Origin: Eubacterium_G segne
GTDB taxonomy: Bacteria; Bacillota; Clostridia; Lachnospirales; Lachnospiraceae
NCBI RefSeq assembly: GCF_014287775.1
Contig: NZ_JACOOZ010000002.1
Coordinates: forward strand, 62,001-126,000
Length of the DNA stretch: 64,000 nucleotides
Direction of reading: 5' to 3'
Shown: in pieces, positions 42,470 through 51,462 of the stretch
How the letters are laid out: each line of letters starts with the position of its first letter
Position numbering within the stretch: position 1 is the first letter of the stretch
The notes under the pieces: model-generated
Database searches by the model: none
Seen by the model: the letters and a program-made list of their open reading frames with translations, nothing else
What the model was told of the DNA's origin: nothing
Translations under genes and position numbers: made by a program

Positions 42470-44531
42470 CCTTTTCCTTTTTACGTGTGAGAACTATTCC
42501 TGCTCCCGCAATTAAGAGTCCCAGTACCGGGAGAAGTCTTATTGCCTGTCCCCCTGTCTGTGGAAGACGCCATTTCTTTGAGTTTACGACGCTTATTCCT
42601 GCAATCGCATTGGCTGAAGTGCCGTCTGCTGACAGTGTGGCGTTCTTTCCGCCCACTTTTGCCGTTGCACTTACCACGTCTCCTCTTGCCATGTCAACCT
42701 TTCCTGCAGGTCTTCCCTTTCCTGATGTCGGATTCTTCCTGTCTGCCTCATTGATTTCCATTCCGTTATGTCCTGCCAGTGCAGACTGAATGTCCTGTGT
42801 TGCAGGTATTACTTCAATTTTAACCGGGTCCTTAAGCAGTGTGTAGCCGCCATCCGTTTTTGTTTCCGTAAGCTCGTAGCTGTCACCCTCAAGTCCGTAA
42901 ACAAGCAACTTGCCTTTTTTTGATGGAACAAGTGATGTTGCCTTGTTCCTGTCTGTTGTCTTTCCTGTTACATAATATGTTTTGTTGTCACCAACTGTTT
43001 CGCTGTTGTCTGCAACAACATAGTATCCGTCTGTCACGTTGTAAAGAATGAAGCTTACGTTTTCCGCATTTCCGCCGTTGTCTGAAAATGTCTTTGTGAT
43101 GTCAAGTCCGTAAATGAATACTGTTGCCTCATCCTCCAGTGTGTCATAGTATCCTTCTGATGTTCTGCTCCATGTAAGTGATACGTCATTCGGGTTTCCG
43201 CTGTCACCAAGCACTGCGGTTGCGTCGGAATTTACCCTTGCCTGATAATACACAACCATGTAGTAATCGGAATACTTCTCATTGATTTCCTTAAGTCCCT
43301 TGTCTGTCACGTCAACCGTGAGTGTTGATGCGTCATCCCTTCCACTGCCTGTTGTAATTTTTGCAAGTTTGTTGTCTGATGCAACATTCCATACTGCAGT
43401 AGCCTTTGTAAGGTCATTTATTGATGCATTCTTTCCGTCCTCTCCGTTTACGTCAGGATCATATGTCTTTACGTCACCTACCTGACTTCCCCTGTCATGA
43501 GCCTTTATGTCAGCCGCCCATGTTTCAGGATTTGATTCATAGAATGCTATCTGCACGCTGTCCTTTTCGTATTCTATTCCCTTTGATAATGTGTCAACAA
43601 ATCTGTACTGTGTAAGGTATGTTGCCTTAGTTGTGATGTGTGGGAGTTTTGATACTATGATGTAATCTAAAATGTCACCTTCTGATGCGGTGGTTGAGGA
43701 GTCATATGAATACTCACTTCTTTTTCCCGCAAAGTCTGTCTTATCCTTATCCGTTACGATGTATGAGTCATCCTGCTTTGTTTTTGAGCCGTCTGTTGCA
43801 TTTTTACCTTCTGCATTTCTTACGAGCTTTTCTATTGTGGGATTTCCCGTCTGGTTCTTCGGGTAAAGGTTTAAGTCATAAAACCATCCGTTCCCCTCGG
43901 AATTTGTCATTGGAATGGAAACAAAGAACGGGTCTGTTGTTGATACCACTTCCTCAGGAACCTTTGTCTCAACAATCAGGTAAAGTCCAAGGTCAAGATT
44001 GTCCTTTGATGTTACACCCGTGTCTGATGTAAGGTCCATTGCTGTTCCGCCCTTTGCATACTCCTCCAATTTGTTCTTTGCTCCAATGCCCTTTTTTAAT
44101 GTGTCTGATAATGCACTGTTGATTTTGTCTGATGTAAAATAGCTTTTTCCATTTATTATTTTTTTGTCACTGTCTGATAAACCAAGAATTGTCTGAAGTT
44201 CTTCCGGTATTTCATACTTAATGCTTATCACACCATTGTCCTCATCCTGAACGATATCTCCGACCTTTATGTATGTAAACTCAACGCCCTTTATGGCATA
44301 TTTCTTAAGTGCATCTTCCGCTGCACTGTTCTTCTTTCCGTCTGACACAAAGCTGTCGGTGTCAACACTGTCATCACCTGCTGCGGTCATGTCATACTTG
44401 TGTATAGTAATGCTTCCCTTTTTGGTACTGTCAATGGTTGTATCATCTGCAAAAACCACTGAACCCATGCACAGCGACATGATAAGCGCCATGCTCATTA
44501 ATGCTGAAATAAGTTTCTTAACTACTACCAC
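42459..44531 (-). CDS. Major (backbone) pilin subunit, FimA/SpaA type
   Basis: The features are those of a polymerising pilin. There is a signal peptide ending VVFA-DD, and an N-terminal domain with LGLYLIVETKVP. The pilin motif YPKN (223-226) supplies the Lys joined by the class C sortase. A central isopeptide D2 domain begins near EGDILDYIIVSKLP, and the E-box YELTETKTDGGYTLL is present. The sorting signal is LPQTG (656-660), followed by a hydrophobic segment and KKEKDE. An in-frame ATG at 44546 lies on the GGAGG site, so I place the start at the GTG at 44531 (690 aa). It is the first gene of the pilus operon, downstream of a structured leader. Confidence 0.93.
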   Translation of the reverse strand: MVVVKKLISALMSMALIMSLCMGSVVFADDTTIDSTKKGSITIHKYDMTAAGDDSVDTDSFVSDGKKNSAAEDALKKYAIKGVEFTYIKVGDIVQDEDNGVISIKYEIPEELQTILGLSDSDKKIINGKSYFTSDKINSALSDTLKKGIGAKNKLEEYAKGGTAMDLTSDTGVTSKDNLDLGLYLIVETKVPEEVVSTTDPFFVSIPMTNSEGNGWFYDLNLYPKNQTGNPTIEKLVRNAEGKNATDGSKTKQDDSYIVTDKDKTDFAGKRSEYSYDSSTTASEGDILDYIIVSKLPHITTKATYLTQYRFVDTLSKGIEYEKDSVQIAFYESNPETWAADIKAHDRGSQVGDVKTYDPDVNGEDGKNASINDLTKATAVWNVASDNKLAKITTGSGRDDASTLTVDVTDKGLKEINEKYSDYYMVVYYQARVNSDATAVLGDSGNPNDVSLTWSRTSEGYYDTLEDEATVFIYGLDITKTFSDNGGNAENVSFILYNVTDGYYVVADNSETVGDNKTYYVTGKTTDRNKATSLVPSKKGKLLVYGLEGDSYELTETKTDGGYTLLKDPVKIEVIPATQDIQSALAGHNGMEINEADRKNPTSGKGRPAGKVDMARGDVVSATAKVGGKNATLSADGTSANAIAGISVVNSKKWRLPQTGGQAIRLLPVLGLLIAGAGIVLTRKKEKDEI

Positions 44532-44569
44532 GTAATATTCCTCCATAATTTAACTATAATATTCAAAAT

Positions 44570-44589
44570 ATTTACTAATAGTTGTAAAT
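44570..44589 (-). promoter_or_regulatory. Hairpin competing with the closing stem of the pilus leader RNA
   Basis: ATTTAC (44570-44575) and GTAAAT (44584-44589) can pair. Four of the bases (44586-44589) are shared with the 3' strand of the 13-bp P1 stem. The hairpin and a fully formed P1 therefore exclude each other. It lies about 30 nt before the pilin ribosome-binding site, the position of an expression platform. Confidence 0.45.
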
Positions 44590-44763
44590 CTAAACCAGTG
44601 CTATATAGTAGATGCAAACAAAGAACTGAAAAATCTACGAAGTTAAGCTGTCCTTAAAATTAAGCTACCGTCTAACATGGCTGTCCGGTTCTCCGACTAA
44701 GCCCACTACACCTGGTCTAAATTTTTCCTATTATGAAATGTCACTTCCGGCATGCGTCGGAAA
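44586..44763 (-). ncRNA. Structured leader RNA upstream of the pilus operon
   Basis: On the minus strand AAATTTAGACCAG (44724-44712) and CTGGTTTAGATTT (44598-44586) form a 13-bp stem in which both departures from Watson-Crick pairing are G-U pairs, so pairing is kept in RNA of this strand only. Three hairpins lie inside: GGCT...AGCC with a GTC/GAC helix and an AGAA loop (about 44702-44679), GTTA/AGCT...AGCT/TAAC (about 44676-44641), and GTAGAT...ATCTAC (44637-44609). A separate hairpin TTCCG-ACGCATGC-CGGAA (44762-44745) precedes them. The layout is a four-way junction. It lacks the conserved motifs I know from GEMM, SAM, cobalamin, TPP or T-box RNAs. Confidence 0.55.
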
Positions 44764-44789
44764 TTTTCTGATTTAAATCCAATAAACTT

Positions 44790-45093
44790 TTAATATTTAC
44801 ATGTAATTTTTTAATATACATACTTTACATTCACATATTCATTATATATTTGTACCTTTTATGTGATTGCATTATTTGATATTACGCGTATTTATATATC
44901 ATATGATACTTGGTACATTTTTAATACTACATCATTTCTTATAGTAAATCAATCACTTTTTGTTATTTTTTATAAATATTTTGTAACTTTCTACTAGATT
45001 GTGGGTTTTGATAAGTATAAATTGCGTAGTGATAAAAAAATTGGGATGTATTAGCAGACATCATACTCTTCAAAATAAATATTTTCTATTTTA
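44790..45093. other. A+T-rich spacer upstream of the pilus leader
   Basis: This spacer is very A+T-rich, with no open reading frame. A TATAAT on the minus strand (44846-44841) has no matching -35, so I cannot place the operon promoter. No inverted repeats of the invertible-promoter type were seen around it. Confidence 0.5.
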
Positions 45094-45145
45094 GGCAAAA
45101 AAACACATGTAAGGCTGACATTACATTACAACCACTACATGTGTT
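45094..45145 (-). terminator. Terminator of the rimP-ribF operon
   Basis: AACACATGTA (45102-45111) pairs perfectly with TACATGTGTT (45136-45145). On the minus strand TTTTTTTGCC follows, 16 nt after the ribF stop codon. Confidence 0.85.
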
Positions 45146-45160
45146 CTGATTTTACTGTAT

Positions 45161-46081
45161 TTAATTTTTTCTTCCTGCAAGAGTTCTGCACTTTTCTGTA
45201 TCTCGCTGTATCTGCTGCTTCAACTCTTCCATGTTACTAAAGGTTCTCTCCGGTCTTATGAAATCAAAAAATAACACCTGTATTATTTCACCGTATACGT
45301 CTCCTTCATAATCCAAAATATTAGTTTCAACCTTTATCTTCTTTCCACTTTCCACTGTAGGATTTACCCCTACATTGGTTATGGAGTCAAATTTTTCGCC
45401 ATTTATAACCACCTTGGTTCTATAAACACCGTTAGGCGGCAACAACTTTACTGCCTCGGGAATAATATTAGCCGTAGGGAAATTTATTGTTCTTCCCAGC
45501 TGTTTGCCATGCTCAACCCTTCCAATAACACTATAAGGGTGGTCCAGCATCTCATTAACCTCTGCCATATCACCTTTTGATATTTTCTCCCTAATGGATG
45601 TACTGCTAATATCTTTGTTGTGATACTGCTCCTTTTCCACCACAATCAGATTATATCCATATTTTTTCTGGTTACTGCGAAGGAACTCCACATCCCCCTT
45701 AGCCATTGCTCCAAAGTGAAAATCCGTTCCACAAACTATAGTTGTGGCACCGATTTTTTCTTTTAAAATATCCTTAACAAACATTTCAGGTGTTAATGCA
45801 AGAAACTCTTTTTTCATGGGCATCTTCATATACACGTCAATGTTTTGTTGTTTGCAAAGCATCTGCTTTTCCGATTCTGTTACAATAGTCTTGTTGGCAT
45901 TGTCCTCTAAAAAAGCTTTAGGAGAGGTTTCAAAGGTCAATACAACCTTCTGCCTTCCATTGGCATTTTTCCTTATTTCCTCAAAGAGTTTTTCGTGACC
46001 CTTATGTATGCCGTCAAACTTTCCTACTGTAACAATTGTATTCTTTAGTTTTATATTATCAGTTATTGAAATACACTGCAT
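45161..46081 (-). CDS. ribF: Bifunctional riboflavin kinase/FAD synthetase
   Basis: RibF phosphorylates riboflavin to FMN and adenylates it to FAD. The N-terminal nucleotidyltransferase domain shows GKFDGIHKGHEKLF (HxGH-type motif) and VCGTDFHFGAMAKGD. The C-terminal flavokinase domain shows GRTINFPTANI and PNGVYRTKVVINGE. Length (306 aa) is standard. It is the last gene of the infB operon, after truB, an order shared with many Firmicutes. Confidence 0.97.
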   Translation of the reverse strand: MQCISITDNIKLKNTIVTVGKFDGIHKGHEKLFEEIRKNANGRQKVVLTFETSPKAFLEDNANKTIVTESEKQMLCKQQNIDVYMKMPMKKEFLALTPEMFVKDILKEKIGATTIVCGTDFHFGAMAKGDVEFLRSNQKKYGYNLIVVEKEQYHNKDISSTSIREKISKGDMAEVNEMLDHPYSVIGRVEHGKQLGRTINFPTANIIPEAVKLLPPNGVYRTKVVINGEKFDSITNVGVNPTVESGKKIKVETNILDYEGDVYGEIIQVLFFDFIRPERTFSNMEELKQQIQRDTEKCRTLAGRKN

Positions 46082-46126
46082 ATTTTCTCCTTAATCAATT
46101 ATGTGAAATATGCCCTGTTACAAGCC

Positions 46127-47035
46127 TTATAAAAACATCTTCACCGATTTATATATCTGTTTTTCGCTGTTAAACTTATATAATCCTATAAATTCTCCCT
46201 CAGATGTATACACTCTTACAATCTGTCCATCTTCATGGTTCATTTTTAAAAATGTATTTCCGGATGTAAAAATATTACCATTATATACAAGCTTTTCAGC
46301 GCCTTTAGACACCATGCATTTTGAATAATTTCCCAGCATTTCATCCACCGGTGTAATATAATCCTCCAATGTATTATTATCTCTGAATTCTTCAATCTGC
46401 TTTAGGGTTATACTGTCTTCAACACTAAATCTTTCCACCTTGGTTCGCACCAGCTTCTCCATACAGCCACCAACTCCTAAGTCCTTTCCTATATCATGAC
46501 ACAAGGTTCTGATATATGTTCCCTTAGAGCATGTAACATGTAAATCAACCCTTGGAAGTTCCATTTTAGTTACCGTTATATCAATTATTCTGCAATGTCT
46601 TGCAGGTCTCTCAATAACTTCTCCACGTCTTGCCAGATTATATAACTTTTCCCCACCTATTTTTATGGCTGAAAACATTGGTGGAATCTGGTCGTAATCG
46701 CCAATATAACTTTTTATGGTTTCAAAAACCTTATCCTCTGACAGTTCCATAATACTATCAGTATCCGCCTTACTTATTACTTCCCCTGAAGTATCCTGGG
46801 TATCTGTATCTAACCCCAGCAATAATGTTGCATTATATGTTTTATCCTTTTCAGATAAAATATCACACAACTTAGTTGCCTTGCCTAAACATACGGGAAG
46901 CACTCCCACCGCATTAGGATCAAGAGTGCCCATATGACCTATTTTTTTCTGTTTTAAAATTCCCCTAAGTTTTGCCACAACATCATGAGATGTAAAACCC
47001 GGTTCTTTATATACGTTAATTACACCATTAATCAT
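46127..47035 (-). CDS. truB: tRNA pseudouridine(55) synthase
   Basis: TruB makes Psi55 in the T-loop of tRNAs. Seen: NGVINVYKEPGFTSHDVV, and the catalytic motif GHMGTLDPNAVGVLP with Asp39. KGTYIRTLCHDIG and a C-terminal PUA-like segment follow. An in-frame TTG six codons upstream precedes the AAGGAA ribosome-binding site, so the ATG at 47035 is the better start (302 aa). It lies 24 nt after nrnA. Confidence 0.97.
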   Translation of the reverse strand: MINGVINVYKEPGFTSHDVVAKLRGILKQKKIGHMGTLDPNAVGVLPVCLGKATKLCDILSEKDKTYNATLLLGLDTDTQDTSGEVISKADTDSIMELSEDKVFETIKSYIGDYDQIPPMFSAIKIGGEKLYNLARRGEVIERPARHCRIIDITVTKMELPRVDLHVTCSKGTYIRTLCHDIGKDLGVGGCMEKLVRTKVERFSVEDSITLKQIEEFRDNNTLEDYITPVDEMLGNYSKCMVSKGAEKLVYNGNIFTSGNTFLKMNHEDGQIVRVYTSEGEFIGLYKFNSEKQIYKSVKMFL

Positions 47036-47059
47036 ATATTTATTCCTTATCAATATTCA

Positions 47060-48007
47060 TTACAAATCTTCTTTTATTGATGACAATACCTTTGCAACCA
47101 CTTCATCTAAAGTGCCTTTTACTTCAAATCCGGCAGCCCTTACATGTCCGCCACCACCGAAACTCACTGCTATTTTGCTTACATCCACATATTTTTTTGA
47201 ACGGAGGCTTATTTTATAAGTATCCTCCTTTAACTGGTATGCAAACATAGCGACCTCCACACCATCAACATTTCTTATGGAAGCGATTACTGCATCTAAA
47301 TCATTTGTGGTAACATTATACTTCTTCATTGTATCAAAAGTGCAAACTCCATATATGCACTTTCCTTCCATACAAAGCACTGTTTCGCTTTGTATTTTCG
47401 CCGTAACCATCATCTGGTTATAGGTTTTTCTGTAAAATGTTTCCTCTAAAATTTCATTTGGCTTAACGCCAAAATCTATCATTTTTGCTGCAATGCGCAT
47501 AGTCTCAGCCGTTGTGCTCTGAAATCTGAAAACTCCTGAATCATGAGCAATTCCCATATACATGGGATCAGCAACAGTTTTATCAAATTTGTCCTCATCT
47601 AAAACATTAAATAAAACTTCACTGGCAGAACTTGCCTCTGCCACAATATAGTTATAATCCGCATATCCTTTATTGCTTTCATGATGATCTATACAAGCTG
47701 TACGCCTTGCATTAGTGAAGAACTCCTCATTCTGACCTAACCGGTCTAAACTTGCAGTATCAAGGGATATAAACAAATCATAAACCGTACCATCATATCC
47801 ACTGGTATCTATTTCTTTAACACCCTTAATAATATCAAATTTGCTGTCGACATATTCCAGATAAACTTTAACCTGTAAATCCGGTCTGTTTTTTTTCAGA
47901 TAATTATAAAGAGCCATGCATGAGCCTACGCAATCTCCATCCGGTCTTACATGCCCTGCAATTCCCACAGTTTTAGAATCACCTATAATCTCATCAATCT
48001 TCTTCAT
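47060..48007 (-). CDS. nrnA: Bifunctional oligoribonuclease/PAP phosphatase NrnA
   Basis: NrnA degrades nanoRNAs left by the exonucleases and hydrolyses 3'-phosphoadenosine 5'-phosphate. It has DHH-family motifs in order: GHVRPDGDCVGS, SLDTASLDRLG, IDHHESNKG (the DHH signature), and the DHHA1 motif GGGGHVRAAGF near the C-terminus. At 315 aa it has the size of the Bacillus enzyme. It lies between rbfA and truB, the usual place in this operon. Confidence 0.95.
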   Translation of the reverse strand: MKKIDEIIGDSKTVGIAGHVRPDGDCVGSCMALYNYLKKNRPDLQVKVYLEYVDSKFDIIKGVKEIDTSGYDGTVYDLFISLDTASLDRLGQNEEFFTNARRTACIDHHESNKGYADYNYIVAEASSASEVLFNVLDEDKFDKTVADPMYMGIAHDSGVFRFQSTTAETMRIAAKMIDFGVKPNEILEETFYRKTYNQMMVTAKIQSETVLCMEGKCIYGVCTFDTMKKYNVTTNDLDAVIASIRNVDGVEVAMFAYQLKEDTYKISLRSKKYVDVSKIAVSFGGGGHVRAAGFEVKGTLDEVVAKVLSSIKEDL

Positions 48008-48016
48008 TCTTTACCT

Positions 48017-48373
48017 TTACTCTTCATTCTTTCTAACATCATCAATTAACTTAGACATTCTCATTCCATACTCAATAGACTCGTCCATAATAAACTTAAT
48101 CTCAGGAGTATTTCTAAGATTTACCGTTCTGGCTAATTCCCTGCGGATAAAACCTGCAGCACTTTTAAGTCCTGCCAATGTTTCAGCCTTTGTTTCATCG
48201 TCGCCTAAAACGCTAATATATGCCTTACAGTATTTAAGATCCGGTGTGACCTCAACTGCGGTCACACTGGTCATTATTCCCACTCTCGGATCTTTAAGTT
48301 CTCTGATAATGTTACTTAATTCTCTTTGAACTTCCCCGTTAATACGGGTATTTTTTATACTATTCTTTCTCAT
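48017..48373 (-). CDS. rbfA: Ribosome-binding factor A
   Basis: RbfA is a KH-like 30S maturation factor that acts on the 16S rRNA 5' helix. The 118 residues include INGEVQRELSNIIRELKDPRVG, SVTAVEVTPDLKYCKAYISV and AGFIRRELARTVNLRNTPEIKFIMDESIEYG split over the conserved helices and strands. It is in its standard position after infB, 5 nt away. Confidence 0.97.
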   Translation of the reverse strand: MRKNSIKNTRINGEVQRELSNIIRELKDPRVGIMTSVTAVEVTPDLKYCKAYISVLGDDETKAETLAGLKSAAGFIRRELARTVNLRNTPEIKFIMDESIEYGMRMSKLIDDVRKNEE

Positions 48374-48378
48374 TCTTC

Positions 48379-51300
48379 TTACCTCGGTACTTCTACCATA
48401 ATATAAGCTTCAACCTGGTCGCCTTCGGCAATTTCATTAAATCCGTCAAATACAAGTCCACATTCATATCCTGCCTTAACTTCCTTGACATCATCCTTAA
48501 ATCTCTTAAGAGATGCAACAGGTCCTTCAAAAATCTGTTTTCCTTCTCTTGTTACTCTTGCCTTGCAACCTCTTTGCATTGAACCATCTAATACATATGA
48601 ACCGGCAATATTTCCAATACCTGAAGCCTTGAAAATCTGGCGGATTTCTGCATGACCGATAACCTTTTCTTCATAAATCGGTTCAAGCATCCCCTTCATT
48701 GCACGCTCAATATCATCTATAGCTGTATAAATTACAGAATATAATCTAAGGTCAACATTTTCATTCTTTGCTGTTTCCTCTGCTCTTGCGTCAGGCTTAA
48801 CATTAAATCCAAGAATAATTGCGTTAGATGTTGATGCAAGTATAACGTCTGATTCGTTAATTGCACCTACACCACCATGAATAACCTTAACTTCTACTTC
48901 GTCATTAGATAACTTAATAAGACTCTGCTTAACAGCTTCTACTGAACCCTGAACGTCAGCCTTAATAATAATATTAAGTTCCTTAAGTTCTCCGGCTTCA
49001 ATCTGTGAATTAAGGTCATCTAATGAAATTCTAAACTTATTGCTTTCCATAAGTTTAGCCTTGCTATCCTCAACAAATGTATTAGCAAAATCCTTAGCTT
49101 CATTTGCTGTCTTTGTTGAAACAAATACTTCACCGGCATTTGGCACTCCGTTAAGTCCTAAAATTTCCACAGGAGTAGATGGACCTGCTGACTTAATTCT
49201 GTTACCCTTATCATCTGTCATAGCTCTGACTCTGCCGTGATTTGCTCCGGCTGCAATATTTGCTCCAATATTTAATGTACCCTTCTGTACTAAAACTGTA
49301 GCAACCGGTCCTTTACCCTTGTCAAGCTTAGCTTCAATAACAATACCTCTTGCCTCACGGTTAGGATTTGCCTTAAGCTCTAATACATCTGCCTGAAGCA
49401 ATACCATTTCAAGAAGGTCATCAATACCTTCCTTAGTGTGGGCTGATACGGGAACCATTTCTACATTTCCACCCCAGTCTGAAGCTAAAAGTCCGTGCTC
49501 TGCAAGTCCCTGCTTAACTCTGTCAATATTTGCTCCCGGCTTATCAATCTTATTAATAGCTACTATAATTTCAATTCCTGCTGCCTTAGCATGGTTAATA
49601 GCTTCAACAGTCTGTGGCATAACACCGTCATCAGCTGCAACTACAAGAATTGCAATATCTGTTGACTGTGCACCACGCATACGCATTGCCGTAAATGCCT
49701 CATGTCCCGGTGTATCAAGGAATGTTATTGTTCTGTCATTAATTTTAACAACAGATGCACCAATATGCTGTGTAATACCACCTGCTTCACCTGAAATAAC
49801 ATTAGTTTGCCTGATGGCATCAAGAAGTGATGTTTTACCATGGTCAACGTGTCCCATTACACATACAACAGGAGGTCTTTTAACCATAAGGCTCTCATCC
49901 TCCTCGTCCTCTTTAAGAAGTTCTTCGATAATATCTACCTTTTCTTCTTTTTCACACATAATATCATAGCCCATAGCTATTTCTTCTGCACTGTCAAAAT
50001 CAACCTCAGTATTTACCGTAACCATTTTTCCTTCAAGGAATAATTTCTTAATAATAGCTGATGGCTGCATTTTCATCTTTTCAGCAAGCTGGGCAATTGT
50101 AATGAAATCAGGTACTTCAATAACCTTGATTTCCTCTTTCTTTTCTTCTTTCTTCTTTGGCTTTTCCATTACAGGTTTTGAAAGGTCAATTCTCTTTCCA
50201 TTCTTGCCCTTTCTTCCGCCATCTTCGTAATTCTTCTTATTACGCTCCTGTCTGTCCTGACGAATCTTGTTTTCTCTTGACTTTCTGTTCTTATCCTGAA
50301 TTGGTTCTGCCGGAGTATCGTTTCCTCTGTCATTTCTTCTGAAATCACGTCTGTCGTCATTTCTGTTGTCATTTCTGTTATTTCTGTTCTGGAAATTTCC
50401 ACCGTTTCTGTTATCACCACGATTTCCGTTACGGTTGTTTCTGTCGTTATTTCCATTTCTGTCACGGAAGTTGCCGTTATTTCTGTCATTGTTACGGTTT
50501 CCGTTTCTGTCATTTCCACCACGATTTCTGTCATCATTTCTGTTATCGTTTCGGTTATTTCTGTTCTGGAAATTTCCGCCATTTCTGTTATCACCGTTTC
50601 TGTCATTATTTCTGTTGTCACCACGGTTTCCGTTACGGTTATTTCTGTCATTATTTCCAAATCTGTCGCCATTTCTCTTTCCGTTACGGTTATCATTTTT
50701 AGGCTGGTTATTTCTCTGCTGTCTGTTATCAGGCTTTGCTGTCTCTTTCTTTTCCGGCTCTGCCTTTTTAACATCGGCTATTTTTTTGTCCTCAACTTTA
50801 ACATTCTTGTTTTCTTCAGTCATCTGTGTCTCTTCTTTTTTCTCTATTACTTTTTCATTTTTTTCTTTATTTTCCGGCTTAACTGTTTCAGATTTTTCTT
50901 CTGTTTTTTTCTCAACCGGTTCCGCCTTAACTTCAGGCTTTGACTCCGCCTTTATCTCCGGTTTAACTTCTGCCTTAGCTTCAACCTTTGATTCCGCCTT
51001 TACTTCCGGCTTAACTTCAGATTTAACCTCCGGCTTTGACTCCGGCTTAACCTCTGTCTTAGTTTCAACCTTTGGCTCCGGCTTTACTTCCTCTAAACTC
51101 TTTGCAACTTCTTCTAACTGCTCAGATGACTTTGAGTGATGCTTATGCTCACCTTCGCTGTGTCGTCTTCGTCTTCTCTCGCCTTTTCCATGTCGCTCCC
51201 CTGTCCTTACAATACCTTTACTGGTAATTAAAACTCTAGGCTTTGACTTTTCTTCTTTTTTAGCATCTTCATCAGATGATGTTCCATCACCCTTTTGGGC

Positions 51301-51447
51301 GAACTTTTTCTTTACATATTCTATATTGTCATCTTCTATTGAACTTGCAGGTAATACTTCAACGCCTTTCTCACTAAGCGCCGTAACTATATCTGCACTT
51401 TTTATATCTAATTCCTTAGCTAACTCTCGTACTCTCATTTTTGCCAT
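48379..51447 (-). CDS. infB: Translation initiation factor IF-2 with long low-complexity N-terminus
   Basis: IF-2 is the GTPase that brings fMet-tRNA to the 30S subunit and promotes subunit joining. After an IF2-N domain (MRVRELAKELDI, residues 4-50), about 390 residues are low complexity: a Lys/Glu/Pro/Val region with PEVKAE-type repeats (about 115-200), then an Asn/Arg/Gly/Asp region with repeated NRNGNR and NDRN units (about 240-390). A second IF2-N domain precedes the G domain, with G1 GHVDHGKTS near 530, DTPGH and NKID. The C-terminal domains that bind fMet-tRNA follow. The length of 1022 aa is large for the family, owing to the insert. GGAGG precedes the ATG. Confidence 0.96.
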   Translation of the reverse strand: MAKMRVRELAKELDIKSADIVTALSEKGVEVLPASSIEDDNIEYVKKKFAQKGDGTSSDEDAKKEEKSKPRVLITSKGIVRTGERHGKGERRRRRHSEGEHKHHSKSSEQLEEVAKSLEEVKPEPKVETKTEVKPESKPEVKSEVKPEVKAESKVEAKAEVKPEIKAESKPEVKAEPVEKKTEEKSETVKPENKEKNEKVIEKKEETQMTEENKNVKVEDKKIADVKKAEPEKKETAKPDNRQQRNNQPKNDNRNGKRNGDRFGNNDRNNRNGNRGDNRNNDRNGDNRNGGNFQNRNNRNDNRNDDRNRGGNDRNGNRNNDRNNGNFRDRNGNNDRNNRNGNRGDNRNGGNFQNRNNRNDNRNDDRRDFRRNDRGNDTPAEPIQDKNRKSRENKIRQDRQERNKKNYEDGGRKGKNGKRIDLSKPVMEKPKKKEEKKEEIKVIEVPDFITIAQLAEKMKMQPSAIIKKLFLEGKMVTVNTEVDFDSAEEIAMGYDIMCEKEEKVDIIEELLKEDEEDESLMVKRPPVVCVMGHVDHGKTSLLDAIRQTNVISGEAGGITQHIGASVVKINDRTITFLDTPGHEAFTAMRMRGAQSTDIAILVVAADDGVMPQTVEAINHAKAAGIEIIVAINKIDKPGANIDRVKQGLAEHGLLASDWGGNVEMVPVSAHTKEGIDDLLEMVLLQADVLELKANPNREARGIVIEAKLDKGKGPVATVLVQKGTLNIGANIAAGANHGRVRAMTDDKGNRIKSAGPSTPVEILGLNGVPNAGEVFVSTKTANEAKDFANTFVEDSKAKLMESNKFRISLDDLNSQIEAGELKELNIIIKADVQGSVEAVKQSLIKLSNDEVEVKVIHGGVGAINESDVILASTSNAIILGFNVKPDARAEETAKNENVDLRLYSVIYTAIDDIERAMKGMLEPIYEEKVIGHAEIRQIFKASGIGNIAGSYVLDGSMQRGCKARVTREGKQIFEGPVASLKRFKDDVKEVKAGYECGLVFDGFNEIAEGDQVEAYIMVEVPR

Positions 51448-51462
51448 TTAGCTACCTCCATT

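Noticed and set aside
44532..45093. Invertible promoter for pilus phase variation
   Set aside because: I looked for long inverted repeats flanking a promoter. The only extended pair (44586-44598 and 44712-44724) pairs fully only as minus-strand RNA with G-U pairs, which points to RNA structure and not to a recombinase site.
50240..50700. Possible CRISPR-like repeat array in the short repeats
   Set aside because: The units are imperfect, lie in frame inside infB, and have no unique spacers of constant length.
50366..51139. 257-codon plus-strand frame and a repetitive minus-strand second frame
   Set aside because: Both are shadows of the low-complexity N-terminus of IF-2. The repetitive products (Phe/Leu-rich or Thr/Glu-rich) come from the repeat DNA.
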